Assembly (NCBI GenBank): GCA_016178125.1
Contig: JACOTV010000031.1
Span: 1-12,703, forward strand
Length of the DNA stretch: 12,703 nt
Direction: 5' to 3'
Source of the DNA: Candidatus Microgenomates bacterium
Lineage (GTDB): Bacteria; Patescibacteriota; Microgenomatia; UBA1406; GWC2-37-13
Part shown: in pieces, positions 1-7,315 of the stretch
Numbering within the stretch: position 1 is the first letter of the stretch
How the letters are laid out: each line of letters opens with the position of its first letter
The notes under the pieces: model-generated
The model's input: the letters and a program-made list of their open reading frames with translations, nothing else
The model's database searches: none
Told to the model about the DNA's origin: nothing
Program-made: the position numbers and the translations under genes

Positions 1-2631
1 TTTTGAGTCCGATGGTCCTTTTTTTGGAGGTTGTGTTTTCGCCTTTTTTTCTTTCTTCGCCGCAGGGGCTTTAAAAGCACTTGTTTGTTCGGCAGCCTCA
101 AATATGAGTCCTTCCTGTTTTTTGGGCTCAAGAACGGGGGGCTGTTCTCCTTGGGTTATTTCTACATTAAAGATTCTCCGTGCTCCTTCAAAATAGATAC
201 CTCGTAGAAGTTGTTCAAACATACTAAACGCTTCATTTTTATATTGAATCAACGGATCAAGTTGAGCATGACGCCGCAACCCAATCCCCTCGCGAAGATC
301 GTCGATTGAGGTAAGATGTTGGGTGAAAAATGTATCGATGGTCGACAAGAACATAAATCTGATCACGTCAAACCATACCTGTTTGCCAAACTTCTTTTCC
401 CGCTTTTTACATTCGTTATCAAAGAGTCCGGTAAAGTAAGCAATAAGCCCTTCGGTATCTTTTGCATCTACCAATTCGCTAATCTTGTCTTGCTGCGCGG
501 GGATAAAGAGATTCACTTCTTTTATAAATGCTTCGTATTGTTCAGGGTTGTCAGCAAAATCATCGAGCTGTGCCTGGTTCGCAAATGACTGAACTATTTC
601 GTTAAATACTTCGCTCAATGTCTGACGGAAGCCTTCCTCATCGGATTCAGGTTGCGTAAGGAGTTTACGACGAAGATCATAAACAATATCACGCTGTTTA
701 TTAAGAACGTCATCATATTCAACGAGATTTTTGCGTATATCAAAATTGTATCCCTCGACCTTAACCTGAGCTTGTTCGATAGCCCTTGAGACCATTGCAT
801 GCGTGAGCGGCTGATCTTCGGGAAGATTAAAAAACGTCATGAGCTTAGAAATTTGTTCACCGCCAAATATACGCATCAAATCATCCTCCAGTGACACAAA
901 AAATCGCGTCTGACCAGGGTCACCTTGGCGACCTGCTCGACCACGGAGCTGGTTATCGATACGGCGGGACTCATGGCGCTCGGTACCAATAATGTAGAGT
1001 CCACCAAGCGCGACTACTTCGTCGTGCTCTTTTTGCCAGGTATCTTTCTTGTTTTTCTTCTTAGTGTCATCGGTGTTTTGATCTCCTCCCAAAATAATAT
1101 CGACGCCGCGCCCTGCCATGTTGGTCGCGACAGTGACAGCTCCTCGACGACCTGCGTTAGCTATAATGAGTGCTTCTTCTTCGTGATTTTTGGCGTTTAA
1201 GAGCTGGTGAGGAACTTGCTTTTGACGCAACAGTTTTGCCAAATGTTCATTTTTATCGATCGCAGTTGTACCTATGAGTACCGGTCTACCCAATTTATGT
1301 TGCTCAGCTACTTCCTCAACGACCGCATTAAATTTTGCACGCTCTGTTTTATAAATCATGTCGGGCTCATCTTTTCTTGAAACCTGGCGATGGGTGGGAA
1401 CCGCAACAACGTCTGTCTGGTATATCTTATGGAATTCCTCGGCTTCGGTGGCCGCAGTCCCGGTCATACCACCGAGTCGTTCGTACTTTCTAAAGTAATT
1501 TTGCAGAGAAACAGTCGCTAATGTCTTTGATTCGCGTTGAATCCCCACGTTTTCTTTGGCTTCTATTGCCTGATGGATGCCTTCTGAAAAACGGCGACCC
1601 TCAAGAAGGCGACCGGTGAATTCGTCAACGATAATTACCTCACCGTTTCGCACTATATATTCCTTATCGTTTTTAAAGAGTGTTTCAGCTTTAAGCGCGG
1701 CTTCTACGTGAAATAACGTATCAAAATCTTTTTCATATAAATTCGTCACACCAAGGAGCTGCTCGACATGGCTCACCCCTGCCTCAGTAAGGTTCGCACT
1801 TCGCGCCTTCTCGTCGATTACATAGTCATCTTTTGGATTCAGTTGTTTCACTATTTTTGCATAGCCATAATATCGTGAAGTGTCTTCCTCGACCGAGGAC
1901 GAAATAATGTGTGGTGTCCGCGCCTCGTCGATGAGTACCGAGTCGGCTTCATCGACAATGGCAAAATGGTGTCCACGCTGTACCCATTCTGCAGAATTCA
2001 TCACCATGTTATCGCGCAGGTAATCAAAGCCAAATTCACTATTTATACCGTAGGTAACGTCTGCCGCATATGCTTCACGACGCGAAATTGGGCGAAGATG
2101 AATAAGCCGCGGATCACTCCCGTCATTTACGAACTGTGGGTCAAAAATAAGTGATTCATTTGAGATGATTGCCGAAGTAGTCAGCCCCAAGAAGTTAAAC
2201 ACGCTTCCCATCCATCCGGCGTCGCGACGGGCAAGATAATCATTCACCGTAACCAAATGAACCCCGCGTCCACTTAATGCATGGGTATAGAGAGCTAATG
2301 TTGCCGACAAGGTTTTACCCTCGCCGGTTTTCTGTTCTGCTATACGACCATCAGAAAGCGCAAGACCCGCGATAAGTTGCACATCGTAGTGGCGCTGTCC
2401 AATAGAACGACGTGCTGCTTCACGTACAAGTGCAAATGCCCATGGGCGCGATTCCTCGATTGCCCGCCCTGCGGCTGTCTCTTTCATTAACTTGCGCGTT
2501 TCTTTGGGGAAATCATCGTCTTTGAGCTTACGCGCACGGTCTTCGAGGGCATTAATCTCGTCGACTACTTTTTGGTACTTGCCTGTTTCGCGGGCATTGA
2601 AATCGAAGAACTTTTTGAGTGGGTTAAACAT
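1..2631 (-). CDS. secA: Protein translocase ATPase SecA (3' end beyond the window)
   Basis: SecA is the cytosolic motor that drives unfolded preproteins through the SecYEG channel by ATP hydrolysis. The frame is open for 877 codons from ATG 2631 to the left edge. Visible in order: an N-terminal helix (MFNPLKKFFDF), Walker A AEQKTGEGKT near residue 105, VTVNDYLARRDA, YGINSEFGFDYLRDNM, the DEAD-type box IVDEADSVLIDEARTP near 225, VDEFTGR and GMTGTAATEAEEF, then motor domain 2 with NMAGRGVDIILGG and GTERHESRRIDNQLRGR near 547-566, and the scaffold/finger region (NFDIRKNLVEYDDVLNKQR, LREGIGL). The last residues in view are a Lys/Pro/Ala-rich linker (APAAKKEKKAKTQPPKKG), so only the extreme C-terminus is missing; whether a zinc-binding tail follows cannot be seen. 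Mild departures from the usual motifs: AEQ for AEM, ARTPH for ARTPL, GRGVDI for GRGTDI. It is the last gene of the nnrD operon, 13 bp after the preceding stop, with no Shine-Dalgarno before its ATG. Confidence 0.97.
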   Translation of the reverse strand, partial: MFNPLKKFFDFNARETGKYQKVVDEINALEDRARKLKDDDFPKETRKLMKETAAGRAIEESRPWAFALVREAARRSIGQRHYDVQLIAGLALSDGRIAEQKTGEGKTLSATLALYTHALSGRGVHLVTVNDYLARRDAGWMGSVFNFLGLTTSAIISNESLIFDPQFVNDGSDPRLIHLRPISRREAYAADVTYGINSEFGFDYLRDNMVMNSAEWVQRGHHFAIVDEADSVLIDEARTPHIISSSVEEDTSRYYGYAKIVKQLNPKDDYVIDEKARSANLTEAGVSHVEQLLGVTNLYEKDFDTLFHVEAALKAETLFKNDKEYIVRNGEVIIVDEFTGRLLEGRRFSEGIHQAIEAKENVGIQRESKTLATVSLQNYFRKYERLGGMTGTAATEAEEFHKIYQTDVVAVPTHRQVSRKDEPDMIYKTERAKFNAVVEEVAEQHKLGRPVLIGTTAIDKNEHLAKLLRQKQVPHQLLNAKNHEEEALIIANAGRRGAVTVATNMAGRGVDIILGGDQNTDDTKKKNKKDTWQKEHDEVVALGGLYIIGTERHESRRIDNQLRGRAGRQGDPGQTRFFVSLEDDLMRIFGGEQISKLMTFFNLPEDQPLTHAMVSRAIEQAQVKVEGYNFDIRKNLVEYDDVLNKQRDIVYDLRRKLLTQPESDEEGFRQTLSEVFNEIVQSFANQAQLDDFADNPEQYEAFIKEVNLFIPAQQDKISELVDAKDTEGLIAYFTGLFDNECKKREKKFGKQVWFDVIRFMFLSTIDTFFTQHLTSIDDLREGIGLRRHAQLDPLIQYKNEAFSMFEQLLRGIYFEGARRIFNVEITQGEQPPVLEPKKQEGLIFEAAEQTSAFKAPAAKKEKKAKTQPPKKGPSDSK

Positions 2632-2644
2632 ATCGATTCATTAA

Positions 2645-3409
2645 CTATTTGACGGTAAAGTATTCTTGAGGAATGATCACGATGCGCAGTGCATTGTATC
2701 GGCCTTTTACTTTTTCTTGACCGGTTTTAATAAGCACATAGTGGACCGTATCGCCTTCTTTGATCTTGGTAAACCCGATGACTTCTTTGTCAAACGTCTT
2801 ACTATCAACGAGGAATCGTTTGGTATTGTTCTGCACATCGACTGTTACGTTTTCCTTGTCCTCAGTTGCAACGCCCAGAGTAAAGTCGGTCTTATTTACC
2901 GTAGTGATTTTTCCTGATCCTACGATGTATTGTTGGTCTCTATAAATGGCGTTTGCAGTTACCGTATTGTCTGAGGAAGGCCCGGCAATGATGATATAGT
3001 CACCTTTTCTGAGGCTATCAACCTTGATTTCTTTCTTTACTACTCCAGTTATTTCAAATGCATGCGTTAATACTTCGTCGAGTTTTACCTGAACGGACTT
3101 ATCGTCGGTGTCTTTGATCGTAATGGTTTTTGCGTCAATTTCTGTGATGACTCCGGATATAGCCTTTTGATTCTGCTTACGCAGCTCCGCTACTTTGGTT
3201 GCTAATTTGTCTTTAAGATCCTGCACATCTTTGGTAACCGCTGACGTCGGGATTTCGGTCGGTGATATTTTGGCAGGAGATGGTGATGGTGTCGCAGTTA
3301 CTGCGTAAACACTAGCGCGCACAGAAATTAATACCATTAGCGTAACGATTACCGCCACTACACAGTCACGCATGTATCTGTCTCGTTTTGCTTCTGTTAT
3401 TTTTTTCAT
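2645..3409 (-). CDS. Exported or membrane-anchored protein with two tandem beta-rich (DUF5666-like) domains
   Basis: This 254-residue protein is not a named enzyme. It has a basic N-terminus, one hydrophobic segment (about residues 15-36, ending ASVYAVTA, which could be a signal peptide cut at AxA or a membrane anchor), a Pro/Ser/Thr linker (TPSPSPAKISPTEIPTS) and a short helical stretch at 58-82. Two similar domains follow: about 84-158 (ISGVITEIDAKTITIKD ... LRKGDYIIIAG ... VTANAIYRD) and about 163-246 (VGSGKITTVNKTDFTLGV ... IKEGDTVHYVL ... YNALRIVI). The pattern G-x-I-T-x-I ... hydrophobic strand ... K-x-GD ... A-x-x-I resembles DUF5666-type OB-like domains. That assignment is from memory of the pattern, not a search. 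Its ATG overlaps the stop of the upstream gene as ATGA, and secA follows 13 bp downstream, so it is co-expressed with both. Function unknown; an extracytoplasmic structural or binding role is inferred. Confidence 0.85.
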   Translation of the reverse strand: MKKITEAKRDRYMRDCVVAVIVTLMVLISVRASVYAVTATPSPSPAKISPTEIPTSAVTKDVQDLKDKLATKVAELRKQNQKAISGVITEIDAKTITIKDTDDKSVQVKLDEVLTHAFEITGVVKKEIKVDSLRKGDYIIIAGPSSDNTVTANAIYRDQQYIVGSGKITTVNKTDFTLGVATEDKENVTVDVQNNTKRFLVDSKTFDKEVIGFTKIKEGDTVHYVLIKTGQEKVKGRYNALRIVIIPQEYFTVK

Positions 3410-3825
3410 TGTTCGTCTAGATAATAAACGGTAACGGTCTTTTGCTGAATTCGTGCCGAACTTGTCGCGGGATACACGGTCACCTGTATGACATTCTCTC
3501 CGAGCGCCAGGGTAAAGGGAACCGAAAACGAGTCTTTAGTCGCCTTCACGATGGATTCGTCAAGTGGTGATTGTACGACGACCAGAGAGTCCTTTATCGC
3601 GCTCCCTGATACGTTAATCGTTTTCTTTGAAGTTATCGTATCATTTTTGGGCTCAGTTATTTGGAGCGTAGATTCGGGTCGTTCTTCTTTTACTTTAATT
3701 TGCGGCGATGGCGTAACCATGCCATCTTTTGGCTGTATTTTACGGATCTGAAATACCATAAGAAACGCGACGAAGAGTCCAAGCCCAACACCAAAGAAAA
3801 TAGCGAGTCCGACTTCTTTTTTCAT
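3406..3825 (-). CDS. Small membrane-anchored protein with one Ig-like domain
   Basis: This 139-residue protein has an N-terminal transmembrane segment at about residues 6-26 (VGLAIFFGVGLGLFVAFLMV) followed by a positively charged flank, then a polar linker to about residue 52. One beta-sandwich-like domain follows at about 54-135. Its pattern (LQITEPKNDTITSKKTINV, SGSA, FSVPFTLALGENVIQVTVY, KTVTVYY) is typical of bacterial Ig/cadherin-like extracellular modules in which P-x-x-G-x-x-V-x-x is followed by an F-s-x-x-v-x-L-x-x-G-x-N-x-I strand pair. Orientation should be N-in, with the domain outside. Both ends overlap neighbours by ATGA (stop of nnrD over its start, its own stop over the next start), implying translational coupling. 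No catalytic residues are recognisable. It may pair with the adjacent tandem-domain protein; that is inference from the coupling only. Confidence 0.85.
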   Translation of the reverse strand: MKKEVGLAIFFGVGLGLFVAFLMVFQIRKIQPKDGMVTPSPQIKVKEERPESTLQITEPKNDTITSKKTINVSGSAIKDSLVVVQSPLDESIVKATKDSFSVPFTLALGENVIQVTVYPATSSARIQQKTVTVYYLDEQ

Positions 3826-4697
3826 ACAAGGCTTTTAAGAACATTTGGAATACATCCAATAAGATCAGAATTATTATACCAGGTGCCTTTTGAGGTAAAC
3901 AGCTGGTCCGCAGCACGCTTGAGTATATACGAACCAAGTACCGCGCTCGTTAAGGGATCATGCTTTGTACGAAGCGCCGCGACGAGGCCCGCGAGAATGT
4001 CACCGGTTCCCCCCTTGGTGAGGCCGGCGTTTCCCCCCTCGATAATGATCGTTTGTTCCCCATCGGATATAATATCGACTATCGCTTTAAACAGAACTGT
4101 TGTCTTATACTCCCGTGCCATGTTGGTTACTGAGTGCGCCTTTTCCTCGACCGATAATTTCGATACATCTTGTCCAAATAACCGTTGGTATTCCAGTTGG
4201 TGTGGCGTAACAATGGCTGGCTCTTTTAAATCCTTGAGCCACTCGGCCTTCATCATCTGCAGCGATCCCGCATCAATCACAAAGGGTTTATATGGATACT
4301 CGTGGAGTAATCGTTTGGTCAAGTCGTGAGTGATGGTGCTTTCTGTGCCTTCGCGGACCATCCCCGGTCCGATAAGAATAGCATCATCTTCATTGGTGTA
4401 ATGGTCAATATCGGTTTGTGAAACAACCAAGCCGCTTCGAAACAAAATTTTCAACTGTTTCATGACCTCGTTATTTTCCTCAGTTGACGAATAGTGCACC
4501 ATATCTACAAAGTGCGACGCGATTTCAGCAGCCCATATAGACGCTGCGTGAAAAAGGCCTGACCCGCCAATAACGAGCAATTTGCCGTTTTGCCCCTTAT
4601 GACTCCCCGCCTCTGGAGTGTGTAATTTTTGCAGGTATGGCTGGATGTCATCTGTACTGGTACTTTTTATTTGAATCATTGGGTATAATTCTACCAT
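3822..4697 (-). CDS. nnrD: ADP/ATP-dependent NAD(P)H-hydrate dehydratase (NnrD, YjeF C-terminal domain family)
   Basis: The protein repairs damaged, hydrated NAD(P)H by ATP/ADP-dependent dehydration and belongs to the ribokinase-like fold. Of 291 residues, the diagnostic parts are SHKGQNGKLLVIGGSG (32-47), the mid-domain ILIGPGM (107-113), VIDAGSL (140-146), the VTPHQLEYQRLFG segment (163-175) and GNAGLTKGGTGDILAG (222-237), where the GGTGD Asp (233) is the expected catalytic base. It is only the dehydratase half; no NnrE epimerase domain is fused and none is in the window. Length fits the stand-alone family. ATG 4697 is kept as the start, but ATG 4679 (MIQIKS) is equally possible and lies 8 bp after a TAGAAT box. 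Its start codon is one base pair from the divergent alaS start. It heads the operon leading to secA; its stop overlaps the next ATG. The pairing of nnrD with secA looks like genome economy rather than shared function. Confidence 0.93.
   Translation of the reverse strand: MVELYPMIQIKSTSTDDIQPYLQKLHTPEAGSHKGQNGKLLVIGGSGLFHAASIWAAEIASHFVDMVHYSSTEENNEVMKQLKILFRSGLVVSQTDIDHYTNEDDAILIGPGMVREGTESTITHDLTKRLLHEYPYKPFVIDAGSLQMMKAEWLKDLKEPAIVTPHQLEYQRLFGQDVSKLSVEEKAHSVTNMAREYKTTVLFKAIVDIISDGEQTIIIEGGNAGLTKGGTGDILAGLVAALRTKHDPLTSAVLGSYILKRAADQLFTSKGTWYNNSDLIGCIPNVLKSLV
4684..4689 (+). promoter_or_regulatory. -10 box of alaS, leaderless promoter
   Basis: A perfect TATAAT lies 9 bp before the alaS ATG at 4699. 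Transcription would begin about 6-7 bp after the hexamer, at roughly 4695-4697, so the mRNA starts essentially at the AUG. No Shine-Dalgarno lies between them. The -35 is weak (TACTTT at 4661-4666, 17-bp spacing). The box lies inside the first codons of the divergent nnrD if nnrD starts at 4697. Confidence 0.65.
4688..4693 (-). promoter_or_regulatory. Possible -10 box for the nnrD-secA operon
   Basis: On the minus strand, TAGAAT (4693 to 4688) sits 8 bp before ATG 4679, the second possible start of nnrD, which is the same geometry as the plus-strand leaderless promoters. It overlaps the alaS -10 box by 2 bp, so the two promoters could compete. An alternative TATGAT at 4715-4710 would serve ATG 4697 with an 11-bp spacing. 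Neither has a convincing -35. Confidence 0.35.
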
Positions 4698-4698
4698 T

Positions 4699-6387
4699 AT
4701 GGCCCTTGATCATATACAGCTGCGCAAACGATACGCCAAATTCTGGAAGGAACGTGCTCACCATGAATCTCCCCCTATTCCCCTCGTACCGCAAAACGAC
4801 CCTACTACGTTGTTCACCGGCTCGGGAATGCAGCAGTTTGTTCCCTATCTACTCGGCGAGCCTCACCCTTTGGGAACGCGCGTATACAATATTCAACGTT
4901 GCATTCGTGCACAAGACATCGAAGAAGTTGGCGACAACAGGCATGATTCCTTCTTCGAAGATACCGATGCCATAGCTATCTGGCAAGAAACATTCAAGAA
5001 AATAGGGATGGATGCGCGTTTGAACGAACGTATTTTTGAATACGACGCTAAGAAAAACTGGTGGTCGCGCGCCGGCATTCCATCTAATATGCCGCCCGGT
5101 GAACCCGGCGGTCCAGACTCAGAAGTCTTCTACGAATTTACCGAGGTTCCTCACAACAAAAAATTCGGTCCAAAGTGTCACCCAAACTGTGACTGTGGAC
5201 GCTTTTTGGAGATTGGGAACAATGTGTTCATGCAATACAAAAAGAACACCGATGGTAGCTTTTCAGAGCTCCCCAAACTAAACGTCGACTTTGGGGGTGG
5301 ACTCGAACGCCTGGTCATGGCGGCCGAAGATAACCCCGACATGTTCGCAACACATTTATATCAGCCGATTATTATCGAGATTGAAGCAATCACCAAAAAA
5401 TCATACGCCGACGATACAAATAAAGCAGCAATGCGTATTATTTCGGATCATCTAAAAGCTTCGGTGTTTCTTATTAAAGACGGCGTACTCCCATCAAACA
5501 AGGAACAAGGGTATGTGCTGCGCAGACTCTTGCGGCGCCTCACCGTGAAAATGCGTAACCTGCTCGGCGCCTTGCCTTCGGCGATCGACATCGCCCTTAT
5601 TTCACGCCAGATACTGAAAATGTATGAGGATATCTATTTCGACCTCTCAACCGACGAAGAACTCGTAAAACGCGTCATCGAAGAAGAAATCCGTAAATTC
5701 GGCCTAAGTCTTGAACGCGGGATGCGAGAAATCGAAAAAATGGAAAAAGTGAGCGGAAAAGACGCCTTCAATTTATATCAGTCATATGGCTTCCCTCTCG
5801 AGGTAACTGAGGAAATTCTCTTGGACAAGGGGAAAGAAGTCAACAAAACACAGTTCTACGAAGAGTTTCAGAAACACAAAGATCTCTCGCGCTCCTCCTC
5901 GGCTGTCAAATTCAAAGGAGGCCTAGCCGACCACAGTGATCAAGTGCTCAAATATCATACGGCGACTCATTTGTTGCATCAAGCCTTGTTTGATCTCTTT
6001 GGAAACGATATCCGTCAAGAGGGCTCAAACATTACTGGTGAGCGACTACGATTCGATTTTTACTCGACAAAGAATATCTCTCAGGACGATAAAGCAAAAA
6101 TTGCTGCTTTGATAAATGAAAAAATAGGCGAAGCTCTCCCCATGCGGTTTAAGATCATGCCAAAAGACGAAGCGGTGAAAACCGGAGCAAAGTCGTTTTT
6201 CCGTGAGAAATACCCCGACAACGTAAAAGTATATTATATAGGTGGCACCGATGATCATCCAGAGACAGCATATTCAAAAGAATTTTGTGGTGGCCCACAT
6301 GTGACCAACACCAAAGAGATTGGGAGCTTGTCGATCTACAAGCTCGAAAAGATTGGATCAAACTTATACAGAATATACGCTAAGTGA
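4699..6387 (+). CDS. alaS: Alanyl-tRNA synthetase, CPR short form, with an in-frame gap in the catalytic core
   Basis: AlaRS charges tRNA-Ala and edits misacylated Ser/Gly. The class II catalytic domain shows NDPTTLFTGSGMQQF (motif 1 area), RCIRAQDIEEVGDNRHDSFFE (ends residue 87, motif 2 Arg R81), WWSRAGIPSNMPPGEPGGPD, a Cys-rich CHPNCDCGRF (160-169) and motif 3 GGGLER (199-204). The tRNA-recognition helices follow (SDHLKASVFLIKDG, GYVLRRLLRR). A compact editing domain carries HTATH (420-424) and CGGPH (530-534). At 562 residues it lacks the C-Ala domain and the beta-barrel half of the editing domain, as I recall for CPR AlaRS. What is not normal is that FFE87 is followed at once by DTDAIAIW: the near-universal MLGNxSxGDYFK block and the roughly 40-50 residues up to the D-x-x-A-x-x-I-W segment are missing in frame. 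Charging activity is therefore doubtful. The ATG is set by homology and by the TATAAT box 9 bp upstream. It diverges from nnrD. Confidence 0.95.
   Translation: MALDHIQLRKRYAKFWKERAHHESPPIPLVPQNDPTTLFTGSGMQQFVPYLLGEPHPLGTRVYNIQRCIRAQDIEEVGDNRHDSFFEDTDAIAIWQETFKKIGMDARLNERIFEYDAKKNWWSRAGIPSNMPPGEPGGPDSEVFYEFTEVPHNKKFGPKCHPNCDCGRFLEIGNNVFMQYKKNTDGSFSELPKLNVDFGGGLERLVMAAEDNPDMFATHLYQPIIIEIEAITKKSYADDTNKAAMRIISDHLKASVFLIKDGVLPSNKEQGYVLRRLLRRLTVKMRNLLGALPSAIDIALISRQILKMYEDIYFDLSTDEELVKRVIEEEIRKFGLSLERGMREIEKMEKVSGKDAFNLYQSYGFPLEVTEEILLDKGKEVNKTQFYEEFQKHKDLSRSSSAVKFKGGLADHSDQVLKYHTATHLLHQALFDLFGNDIRQEGSNITGERLRFDFYSTKNISQDDKAKIAALINEKIGEALPMRFKIMPKDEAVKTGAKSFFREKYPDNVKVYYIGGTDDHPETAYSKEFCGGPHVTNTKEIGSLSIYKLEKIGSNLYRIYAK
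4919..4961. repeat. Inverted repeat and 10-bp palindrome at the alaS gap
   Basis: TCGAAGAAG (4919-4927) is the exact reverse complement of CTTCTTCGA (4950-4958), with a 22-nt loop. Overlapping the right arm is the perfect palindrome TCTTCGAAGA (4952-4961). This is where conserved AlaRS sequence jumps from FFE to DTDAIAIW. The motif could simply reflect Glu/Phe codons. Confidence 0.5.
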
Positions 6388-6406
6388 TCGTTCAGCGAAT
6401 ATTCAT

Positions 6407-6435
6407 TTGACATCGAGATGAAGTTTGATTATATT
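6407..6435 (+). promoter_or_regulatory. Sigma70-type promoter of the DsbA-like gene
   Basis: A perfect TTGACA (6407-6412), a 17-bp spacer and TATATT (6430-6435) give a near-consensus promoter. The predicted start of transcription is about 6441-6443, leaving only about 3-5 nt before ATG 6446. This rules out the longer in-frame start TTG 6425, which lies in the spacer. The mRNA is effectively leaderless and the gene is transcribed independently of alaS. Confidence 0.8.
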
Positions 6436-6445
6436 TTTCCCCAAC

Positions 6446-7267
6446 ATGGCAACAACAAAAAAAACTTCACGCGCTAAAAAAACAGTCGCACGTTCATCAC
6501 GAGCACGAACGCAAGTAATGCCAGAACCCCAGGCAATGAATGCTACGCCTGCAGCTCCTGTCGCTCAAGCAGCTCCCGCTATGAATAATATTTTGGTAAT
6601 CGTCCTTATTATCCTCGCATTCTTCGCCGGATACTTTTACTTTAAAGCACAGAATCTCGAAAAAGGCGCGGCAGCAGGTGGTACAAAACAGGCACAACAG
6701 CAGCCCGCCGCACCAACGAATCTTAAAATCAAAAAGCCATCAACCGATGAACATTGGCGCGGGAACAAAGACGCTCGCATCGTAATGGTCGAGTATTCCG
6801 ATTTGGAGTGCCCATTCTGTAAACGTATTCACCCCGACCTCGTAAAATTGTATAACGACAATGGCGGCAAGGTAGCATGGGTATTCAGACACTTTCCCCT
6901 ATCCTTCCATCCCAAAGCGCAAAAGTCAGCGGAGTCAACCGAGTGCGTAACAAAGGAGCTCGGCAACGACGGATTCTGGAAAATGACTGACGCTATTTAT
7001 GAAAAGATGCCTACCATCGAACTGGCAGACCTTCCTGCAACGGCTGCTTCAGTCGGAGCAAACGAAGGAACCGTTAAACAATGCATCGACGCAGGCGATA
7101 CCGCATCCGTCGTCAAAGCAGACCAAGACGAAGGAACCAAAATAGGTGTTCAGGCTACCCCCACAACCGTCTTCTATGACACCAAGACCGGTAAATCCCA
7201 GACCGTCGAAGGAGCCGTACCGTACGACCAGCTCAAACAGGTCCTTGACACAATGCTCAAAGGATAA
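6446..7267 (+). CDS. Membrane-anchored DsbA-family thiol oxidoreductase
   Basis: This is a thioredoxin-fold protein expected to form or exchange disulfides in exported proteins outside the cytoplasmic membrane. With the start at ATG 6446 it has 273 residues: a basic Ala/Pro-rich cytoplasmic tail (1-45, starting MATTKKTSRAKKTVARSSRA), one transmembrane helix (about 48-66, ILVIVLIILAFFAGYFYF), a Gln/Ala/Pro linker, then the DsbA fold from about 107. The redox motif is CPFC (122-125) in the context VEYSDLECPFCKR, followed by FRHFPLSFHPKAQKSAES (148-165), the helical insert, and the cis-Pro loop QATPTTVFYD (236-245, Pro 239). Two other cysteines (167 and 213) lie in the helical domain and could pair, as in some relatives. 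It resembles the Gram-positive/actinobacterial BdbD-type anchored enzymes. No partner (VKOR/DsbB) is in the window. The promoter just upstream fixes the start. Confidence 0.93.
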   Translation: MATTKKTSRAKKTVARSSRARTQVMPEPQAMNATPAAPVAQAAPAMNNILVIVLIILAFFAGYFYFKAQNLEKGAAAGGTKQAQQQPAAPTNLKIKKPSTDEHWRGNKDARIVMVEYSDLECPFCKRIHPDLVKLYNDNGGKVAWVFRHFPLSFHPKAQKSAESTECVTKELGNDGFWKMTDAIYEKMPTIELADLPATAASVGANEGTVKQCIDAGDTASVVKADQDEGTKIGVQATPTTVFYDTKTGKSQTVEGAVPYDQLKQVLDTMLKG

Positions 7268-7315
7268 TTTTTGTCATACTTCTTCAATGTCAGTCACCTT
7301 CAGTCGTACGATTTA
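7268..7315. other. Convergent intergenic region, no clear terminator
   Basis: Only 48 bp separate the stops of the DsbA-like gene and the M32 peptidase. I see no stable hairpin followed by a T-tract on either strand, so termination is either factor-dependent or the transcripts overlap. Confidence 0.4.

Noticed and set aside
925..1200. UGA recoding (Gracilibacteria code) as an explanation for odd frames.
   Set aside because: UGA serves as the natural stop of alaS, nth, the acyltransferase and the ATGA overlaps, and no gene needs read-through.
3661..4329. A 222-codon plus-strand open frame opposite nnrD.
   Set aside because: It is antisense to the well-supported nnrD and Ig-like genes, has low-complexity Ser-rich composition and no recognisable motif.
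6425..6445. Longer N-terminus for the DsbA-like protein from TTG 6425.
   Set aside because: The codon lies between the -35 and -10 of a near-consensus promoter, so it would not be on the transcript.
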